The notes below the pieces were generated by a model that had not been told where the DNA came from, did no database searches, and saw nothing but the letters and a program-made list of their open reading frames with translations. The translations under genes and the position numbers were made by a program. From Nereocystis luetkeana (lineage: Eukaryota > Sar > Phaeophyceae > Laminariales > Laminariaceae): a stretch of DNA of 64,000 nt. Every line of letters begins with the position of its first letter. The first letter of the stretch is position 1. The stretch is from NCBI GenBank assembly GCA_031213475.1, contig JARUPZ010000020.1, forward strand, positions 6,249,858 to 6,313,857, written 5' to 3'. Of this stretch, positions 57,195 to 64,000 are shown piece by piece.

Positions 57195-60100
57195 CTACGC
57201 TACTCGCGCCCCCTCCGCGTCCACTGGGAAGGAACTCCCCGGACGCATGTGCAAGAACAAGCCCCCCCTTCCCAAGTTAATGTCGCGTGGCGGAAACATG
57301 TTTGAGAGGGGGCAGGCGACAACAGGGAACGGTAGGGGGGGGGGGGGGGGGGTAACATAGATAAGAGAAGTATACAAGGAACCGCGTAAATGCGCCGAAC
57401 GAACGATCAACAAAAAAAGTACGTGCCGCAGGACAGACCACCGTTAGGCAAACACAGGCGTCCCTTGCTCCTTTCGCTAGCTCGTGTCACGGAGGCGGTC
57501 GTCGGTTCAACGTCGCTCACCACCCACCTGTTTCCCCTGGTGATCCGAATGTCACTGTCTTGGTAGACAAATTCCAGGTACCCCACTCTTCCTGTCAGCG
57601 GCAGCGGTATCCGCAGCGGCCCGAGCTTCACCCCCGCCCCGACAATAGTCGACACCAGCCTGCCCCGAGTTGATCAAGACGGAGGTGGTGGGGGGTTTAC
57701 CCGGGGGGATTAGGGTGGGATGGGCTTGGGTGGGGTGTGTGCGGTTACCGGTACCATTATACCGTTCCCGACACCGCTACAGTTACCGTCACTGTTACCC
57801 TTACCGTTCCCGATGCCGGTACCGTCACCAGAACCGATGTCGTTCCCGATACCGATATCATTACCGCTACTGATTCTGTTAGTACTACCGCCACCGTAAC
57901 CGATAGCGATACCGTTACCGCTACGGCTACCAATACCGTGGCCATTGGCGTTACTACTACCGTTACCATTGACATTACCGTCGCCGTAGCCGTAGCTATA
58001 ACAGCTCCCGTTACCATTACCGTTACAGCCACGGTTCCCCATCCCGCTGCCGATAGTGTTGCCAAGAGCGCTACTGCTACCGCTACTATTCCGTTGCCGC
58101 TACCAGTACCAGTACCGTTGCCAGTAGCGATGCCGTCATTACTACCGTCACCGACGACGTTACCGCGACCATGATCATTACCATTACTATTGCCATTTCC
58201 GGTAGCGATAGCGTAACCAACGGCGTTGCCGATACCCGTTGCCGTCACCGTCACCTTTTCCGCTGCAATCATCACCATGGCTACTGTTAAATATACCATG
58301 ATCGCTACCGCTATCGTTACCTATGCAGTTACCGTTACCGTTACCGTTACCGATACAGTTACCGCTACCGTTACCACTACTGGTACCGTTGCCGATACCA
58401 GGACACCAGGGCCAGGTGGGCCTCTCACTTGTTCGGCTCCTCCGGCCTCACGTCGTACGCCACGTCCGCCAGCACCTGCACCTTGCCCCCCCACAGCTTG
58501 ACGATGTTGAAGAACTTCTTCGCCCCGACGTCGAAATTTTGGAAACCCCGATCGCCGGGTAACGCCTGGGCAGGAGGGGAAGCATTAAACGCCGAAAGCA
58601 AAAATCCCGGTATACCGTATAGCTGGCAAGGTAACACGCAAGGTAACACAAGCCCTCGGATGGAAACCGGAGCTGTATTTTCCCACAACGGGCAGTACCG
58701 AGCGGCTCATCTAGCTCATGCCAAAGCTGTCCGTTTCGTTGTGTGTGCTCCCGTTGCTTCGAAGATCAGTGCAAGGGATGGTGAACTATTGGGCGGGTGA
58801 GCCTGGGTGAGCAGCAGATTGGACTTCGTACTGCTGTGGTGGTGACAGGTTTTTCGTTGTCTGCACCACTCACTTTCTCCACTCTACACACGGGCCCTCT
58901 GAAGCTGTGTACAAAGCAAAAAAGAACTACAGGGATAATGCATGGTACTGTACTCGCAGTATCGATTGTTCTATCAATAACTGGGGGACTGTATTACATC
59001 TTCCTTGTGGGATTTCAAGAGGGAAAAAAATCACAAACAAAAAGCGAATACAGCAGCATCGGCGGTTGTTTGCTGCATGATTTATTGTTGAACAACTACA
59101 GCGCACCACGCTTTTCTACCCGGTAGCATATACACATGTGTGTGCGGGGAAAGCGTCAGGTGCCGGGCTCTTGGCTGGAAAGAACTGTAGCAACCGAACT
59201 GTGTCCAACAACAATGCATGGAGCTAGCTGTACGGCGCGGACGCCACATGCTGTACCTTTTTACCATTGCGAGTTGTCACTTTTCGTAGGCGGTGTAATA
59301 AGACCAAGCATCTCATTGTCCTGGGGCGCTACTATATCTCGTGTCCCCCACAGGGTTCAACTCTGGCGGGATAATCCATTTATATACATGAAGGCGACAT
59401 AGCAGTAGCAATGCTAGGGATCATAAACGCTTAAAAGCGCTGTGCTCTACTATGTGTGCAATTTTCTATAGGGAGAGGCTCGGTACGTCGTACGGACACT
59501 AGTCGGCACCCAACATATCGGTCTCATCGTGTACCGAAAACACGGCTAGACAGGAATATCTTCGGACCGTACGTAATAACCTCCGATGCATCTTCCCTTA
59601 GCACATGCGTGACGAACATTCCACGGGCCTTTTCTCAAATATAATCTTCCGCAAATCTCCCAACAAGTGTCCACTCTAATTCCAATACGTGTGTCACCGG
59701 AACGTGGGTCTACCGTACACCTACTCGCCAATGGCCTAGTTCAGCGGCTGCGGCTGGTGTCATACCTCGTTAATAAAACAACTTTCCTATAAATAGTCCC
59801 CGAATTCGAAATACGAAAATGCAAACATTAAATTCCTGATATTTGAGGATTCCATCCCCGCTATTTTTCCGTGTTCACAACCCGTTCATTCAGACGCCAT
59901 GTTCTCTTCATTGTGTTTCGCTTTTGAATCACCTTCTGCAGTGATGGGGAGCCCTTCGAGTTCCTCGTGAAGCATAGCACCCACTCTCCGTCCACCTCGC
60001 CCTCCTTGAACCTGCCGTGAAAATCGTCATCGGGCACGGAATACCGAATATCGACTACCGATCACCGAATACCATGCACCGAATTTTTACAAACACCGAT

Positions 60101-63100
60101 TATCGACTACCTGGCATCGAATATCGATCACCAATCAGCCTATCAGTGATCACCAACCAGCGATTTACGACCACCACTTACCGACTACCGATGCTCAAAT
60201 ACCGACTACCGATCGCCGTAGACCGATCATCAATTACCGACCATAAATACTCGATCGTCGAACACCGATCACAAGCACCGATTACGGATCACCAGTCACC
60301 ACTTATGAGGCAATTACCGATCACCGATCACCCCTAAAAAATCACCGACCACCAATTACCAGGAACCTGGTACAAAAATATCAAGTGCAGATTCTCGACC
60401 ACGCTATGAATGATCGTGCTGGTTGTAGGTAGCTAGTGCCAGGTGCTGCTATGAAACGACAGTACACAAAACACACCAACAGCTGAGTATTTAACCCTTT
60501 TAGGCCTGCAGTCCCGTTTCGGGGACAAACTACTTGGAATTTGACTGGTTTGTCCCCAAAACGGGACTGCAGTCCTAAAAGGGTTAAAAACATTAGGCCA
60601 TGTCATACTGCTGTACCAAACATGCTGTATTTGGGCGGAGCGTGAAGGCTTGTTTGGCCCTCATATGCTAGTTTTAATGTAAGGGCGGTCGGGGGCAGTC
60701 AGTCAAGGGTTCAAGCCATGGTCTGCCTACGTAGCGAAATTGCGCCATGCTGTCGAACACGATACCATACGGTACATGGCGTTTGAGCGGCGGTATCTCC
60801 ACGGCAAGCAAAGATGCTGAGAGGCCGCCTGACTGACCGCACCCTACGCTAAAACTAGTATACTGAGGCAAAAAGAGGCCTCGACGCGCCCACAAAGACC
60901 GGTCTCCTACGTATTAGCATACTTGACGGCAACTGCATATGGCGAAAAATGTTCTTAGAATACTACGTAGCCCTATAAAAATAATGGTTTTCTTGCTTGC
61001 TCAATCCTTGCTGCAAGGTCTCCACGTCGTCGCTAGTGGCGTTTTCGTTGATGGCAAACTCCCTGCGAAAACAAGAACTTGTTCCTACACACGTCTGCTG
61101 CAAGGTTTTCAAGTCAAAGTTGATGGCGGTAGCCTTGGTAAGGGAATATATTATGCTCTGTAAGAAAAAAACTGTTCCGTGCTTGCTCACCCCTGCTTTA
61201 GGGTTTCCAATTCGCCGATGACGGCGTTAACCTTCTGTGCCGCTGTCTCCGATTCTTTCTCGTCCATGCTGCAAAACAATTGATTTTGGTTTGACCAACA
61301 AACAAAACAAACAAGAAGACATAAAAACGACTTGAAAAGGGCGAATGATACGCAGACGTGCAACGATCATACATCCAGCAAAGGCAGGTCAGCAAGCAAG
61401 CGAGCAAGCAGGTACGCGGATAAAAGCGAGCTCAACATTGCGTTGAACGAGCGGGAGCCAATCGATGAAAGCTGCACACGTATCCATCGCCAATCGTGCC
61501 TGAGACCTGAGAGCACCCCCGTCATAACAAACGGAATGGTATCCATGCCGAGACAACCACAAAACAAAGAACAAAAAAGAACCTTCATGGACAGAGTATG
61601 TGTCTCTATTAGGAGTAGGTACAGTGCTCCGTCTCGAACGGAGTGCATGGTCAATGGTCAAATGACTAAGGCAAGCAATAAATGAGTACGCCCCCCCACC
61701 CCCTCTCCACCACCACGGACTCCTTCCTACTCACCCTATGGACACTTTGACTCGTAATTACCCCCCGGCCCTTCCTCACCACGATATCCTCCTGCACACG
61801 ATACAGATGCACTACAATATGACACCAAAATCACCCCTCTCCCCTCCTCGACCCTCTCCCTCTCCCACTATAACCCTCCCCCCACCTTGTTGACGCTATG
61901 ACGCTCATGAGGGACGCCTTTTTCTCGGCGATGTTGCAGGCCTGTGCCGTGGAGGGAAACTCCGTCGGTAGCACAGGTTCCGTCGGTATAGCTTCCTCTG
62001 CTCCGCCTCCGCCACCGTCGTTGGCTAGAGGCCCGGATGAAAGGGACGACCGGCTGTTTTCGGTCAGCAGGAAAACACACACACCATTCACCGATCAACA
62101 AGGTGGTATTAATAGTATAAGAACCAAGCAAGCAGGGGGCATATAATAGAGGGGGAAAGGCAAACGATGTACGTACTACAGCAGTGCAGGAATAAATAGT
62201 TTGATTCGTCTTCGTAGTTGTTCTGAGGCCTTTTCGTATCCCGTACGTTTTCGCAATCATCGTATTCGCTCATCTCCTGCGTGCAGCAGTTCAGGGAGTA
62301 CTCGCATTACTTTATACGTTGCATTCGCTCATCTCCTGTACCAGGAACATTTTTTTTCGCGGTGCATGAGTGTGCTCTGCCTCCGAAGTTGTGGCAATGG
62401 AACTTGTGTCCTACCAGGTACATGCTATTGTTACCAGGTGTCATACGTATGTACCTCCGGAAGGAGAACCAATACGGACTACGAGTAATACTACTACTGC
62501 TGTCTGTTGTAAGGCTGTGAGTGCGCTGGGCTTGACAGCAGGCAACACCACAGCACAAAGAACGTTAACATGTAAGCGTCACGTGAAAAAAGTAACTGCC
62601 GCTTGCGGCTTTGCCCCATGCTGGATGATGAGCATGCAGTACATGGCAACAGAGCTTTTCGGTTAGTTTGTTTTCTTTGTTTATTTCGTTTTTTTTTCTC
62701 TCTTTCAACGCATGCTAGAATGTGTATGTCGTACCTGTCGTATCCAGTACGATGACACGGCATTGCATGGCCTACCAGCCTACTCTGCTTTACTTCATGG
62801 TTGCAGTCGTCTGCCACAGCAGTATTTCTGTGTCGTAGTTTTGTGGCCACAGACAGAGCTTGCGTCGTACCAGGTATCTCTTTAGGATTGAAGAATCGGC
62901 GCGGACACTGGGTGTGCTCGATGTCATCGGGTACGTAAGAAGAACACACACACATCACATCACATCACATCACATCACATCACATGCCACTTACTCTTCT
63001 GGAACACTGGCTGCTGCAGCCGTCACCTTGAATCACGCCACTACGGCAGACAGCAGTAGAGCTCTACTTAAGAGAGCAAAGCCGCAGCACAGCAGTACTC

Positions 63101-63895
63101 GTAGACTCGTACGCGTATTAATAGCATGCCGGCAGTTGGCTGAGTGAGGGTTGCTTGCCACGTATGGTTCACGTATTAGATATCGGTACTCGAGAAAATG
63201 GTTGATACACACTGTGTACGAGTCAAATAGAACTATTAATTAACCCCTTTAGAACCGCAGTCCCGTTTTCGGGACAAACCAGACGAATTTTGAGTAGTTT
63301 GTCCCCAAAATGGGACTGCGGTTCTAAAGGCCCGGAACCCTAAAAAGCCAATCAGAGCAACCGTAACCCGCCCTGAGTCGATCAGACCCAATCTCGAACA
63401 GGTGGTGAGCTCTACTGAGATGGCTTGGCGATGAGCTGATGGGCTGGTCTCTTCCTGGTATGCTGCCATGCTCATGTGAACATGACATGTTCAATGATCA
63501 CTGCAGTATATACTACGGCTGTGTTATGTCAAGTCAGTCAGAAGGTGAAACGTCAGAGGGGGCGCGCGTCTGTCGTTTGTCTGCACCCACCGAGCACCGA
63601 GCCACAGCAGTAGCGAGCCCTCCAACTCGACGCACACGTTCATGGGGCTATGGCTGGAGGGAAAGGGGGGGGGGTCGATCCTGGGCGGAGAGGAATTTGC
63701 GCTGCTGTGGAGACACTTCGTCGTGAAAGAACCGAACGGGATCGTATCATACCTGCGTCGATTGTAGCATGAGGCCTTCGACTTCACTGAAGAAAGCGCC
63801 GGGATACCAGTGAACAAGAATCCAGACACGCCATGGAAGCAACAGCTACTAAACGCTGCGACCACAGCAACGGCTAGCAGCAAGTTGTTCGGCAT
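57195..63895 (-). CDS. Plastid lipid-associated protein (PAP/fibrillin family), complete, 7 exons
   Basis: Exons in transcript order: 63895-63753, 62053-61886, 61268-61191, 60011-59933, 58565-58429, 57659-57528 and 57267-57195 (stop TAG). All GT-AG and in phase (2, 2, 2, 0, 2, 2), 810 nt, 269 residues. Residues 1-25 are a signal peptide (LLLAVAVVAAF core) ending VSG, followed by FLFTG; a Phe at +1 is the heterokont ASAFAP-type plastid motif. The PAP domain runs from about residue 85: KKASLMSVIAST, then DGEWVLCFTRN, NFDVGAKKFFNIVKLWGGKV, LGPLRIPLPLTGRVGYLEF, and the signature YQDSDIRITRGNRGGLFLHM near the end. Fibrillins coat plastoglobules and thylakoids and help in lipid and carotenoid storage and photoprotection. 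The ATG is fixed by the signal peptide. Length fits the family. Confidence 0.92.
57741..58400. repeat. Degenerate (ACCGTT)n minisatellite in fibrillin intron 5
   Basis: About 110 hexamers of the type TACCGT/TACCGC/TACCGA, almost filling the 769 bp intron between exons 5 and 6. Thr/Val frames on plus and Val/Gly frames on minus are shadows. Confidence 0.9.
60030..60365. repeat. Degenerate ATCACCGA/TTACCGA minisatellite in fibrillin intron 3
   Basis: Dozens of words of the type 'taccgatcacc', 'gaataccg', 'atcgacta', mostly directional. No gene. Confidence 0.75.
60491..60587. mobile_element. TTAA-flanked palindromic MITE, copy 2 (best preserved)
   Basis: Perfect TTAA on both sides (60491-60494, 60584-60587). 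Arms CCCTTTTAGG-CTGCAGTCCCG and CGGGACTGCAG-CCTAAAAGGG are mirrored almost perfectly, followed by GGGGACAAAC / GTTTGTCCCC. The core between arms is about 17 bp. TTAA plus CCCT ends suggest piggyBac-type mobilisation. Confidence 0.82.
61000..61180 (-). pseudogene. Two decayed duplicates of fibrillin exon 3 inside intron 3
   Basis: Just downstream of exon 3 on the minus strand, two stretches resemble its 3' half: TKATAINFDLKTLQQT and EFAINENATSDDVETLQQG, compared with AQKVNAVIGELETLKQG in the exon. Flanking intron words ('gagcaagca') are also shared. The donor of the second has GATTGAG where exon 3 has GGTGAG, so it lacks GT. The phases do not match exon 3, so they are probably dead. Confidence 0.45.
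62833..62931 (-). repeat. ~100 bp dispersed repeat, copy 3 of 3 (inverted)
   Basis: The reverse complement matches 4760-4867 and 13662-13755 ('gatgacatcgagcacaccc-gtgtccg', 'cctaaagagata', 'gtggccacaaaactacga'). Lies in fibrillin intron 1. Confidence 0.6.
62951..62985. repeat. (CACAT)n microsatellite
   Basis: Seven consecutive CACAT/ATCAC pentamers in fibrillin intron 1. Confidence 0.9.
63240..63330. mobile_element. TTAA-flanked palindromic MITE, copy 3
   Basis: TTAA at 63240-63243, arms CCCCTTTAGAACCGCAGTCC and GGACTGCGGTTCTAAAGG with 'cgggacaaac / gtttgtccccaaa' inside. The right-hand TTAA is lost. The arm changes (AACCGC against GCGGTT) are compensated on both sides, so this is a distinct subfamily. 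In fibrillin intron 1. Confidence 0.75.
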
Positions 63896-64000
63896 GGCTC
63901 GGACGCAGGCGGTGATGCACGAAACTGCCCTGTCTTGTCGGCTTGTGGGATTGTTCGATCAGGGGACAAATCTACGTAGATCCCTCTCCAGAAAACAGCA
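63896..64000 (-). promoter_or_regulatory. 5' flank of the fibrillin gene
   Basis: About 105 bp upstream of the start codon are present. I see no TATA box or other recognisable element; the promoter probably extends past the window. Confidence 0.3.

Noticed and set aside
57737-58299. Thr/Val-rich plus ORF and Val/Thr-rich 180-codon minus ORF
   Set aside because: Hexanucleotide minisatellite shadows within fibrillin intron 5.

Overview
The window looks like nuclear DNA of a heterokont (stramenopile) alga with a secondary plastid, most likely a brown alga. Three things point there. A complete minus-strand gene encodes a plastid lipid-associated (PAP/fibrillin) protein whose N-terminus is a signal peptide followed directly by a Phe at the predicted cleavage site, the bipartite plastid-targeting pattern of heterokonts. 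The real genes are split into many short exons (41-212 bp) with GT-AG introns of 0.2-4.7 kb. A nuclear copy of mitochondrial DNA carries rps4-like, nad7 and LSU rRNA pieces of algal type. The taxon is an inference; no marker gene names the species.

Layout. 1-22 kb: almost pure repeat. It holds a 2.6 kb segment repeated at 53.6-56.3 kb, a duplicated polypyrimidine unit, a TTAA-flanked MITE, two copies of a 1.1 kb dispersed repeat (5.1-6.1 and 19.8-21.7 kb, the second interrupted by the mitochondrial insertion), a tandem duplication at 7.6-9.0 kb, and a 1.73 kb fold-back element built of GGGTC arrays (10.6-12.4 kb). 23-44 kb (+): exons of a large multi-domain protein with a filamin-type Ig repeat, a complete four-exon PA14 domain, an unrecognised conserved-looking section, a long hydrophobic segment and a Cys-rich exon. 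44.5-45.8 kb (+): four tandemly duplicated, phase 0-0 exons coding acidic Ser/Asp/Glu-rich peptides, plus a fifth copy in inverted orientation. 46.9-52.8 kb (+): a complete ubiquitin-specific protease (USP) catalytic domain in 11 exons, with Cys box, Cys4 finger and His box, interrupted by a 0.5 kb G-rich polypurine intron. 52.8-57.2 kb: convergent intergenic spacer filled by the second copy of the 2.6 kb repeat. 57.2-63.9 kb (-): the seven-exon PAP/fibrillin gene; its introns hold minisatellites, TTAA MITEs and decayed exon duplicates.

How the genes relate. The fibrillin gene is plastid-targeted and independent, lying tail-to-tail with the USP gene. I found no convincing stop codon or start codon between the PA14-containing exons and the USP exons, and a phase-compatible exon path can be drawn from 40.9 to 52.8 kb. 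So the PA14/filamin exons, the acidic exon array and the USP domain may be one very large gene or two adjacent genes; transcript data are needed to decide. If one gene, the domain combination would be unusual. All gene models were built by hand from reading frame, splice consensus and exon phase; no alignment or search was run.
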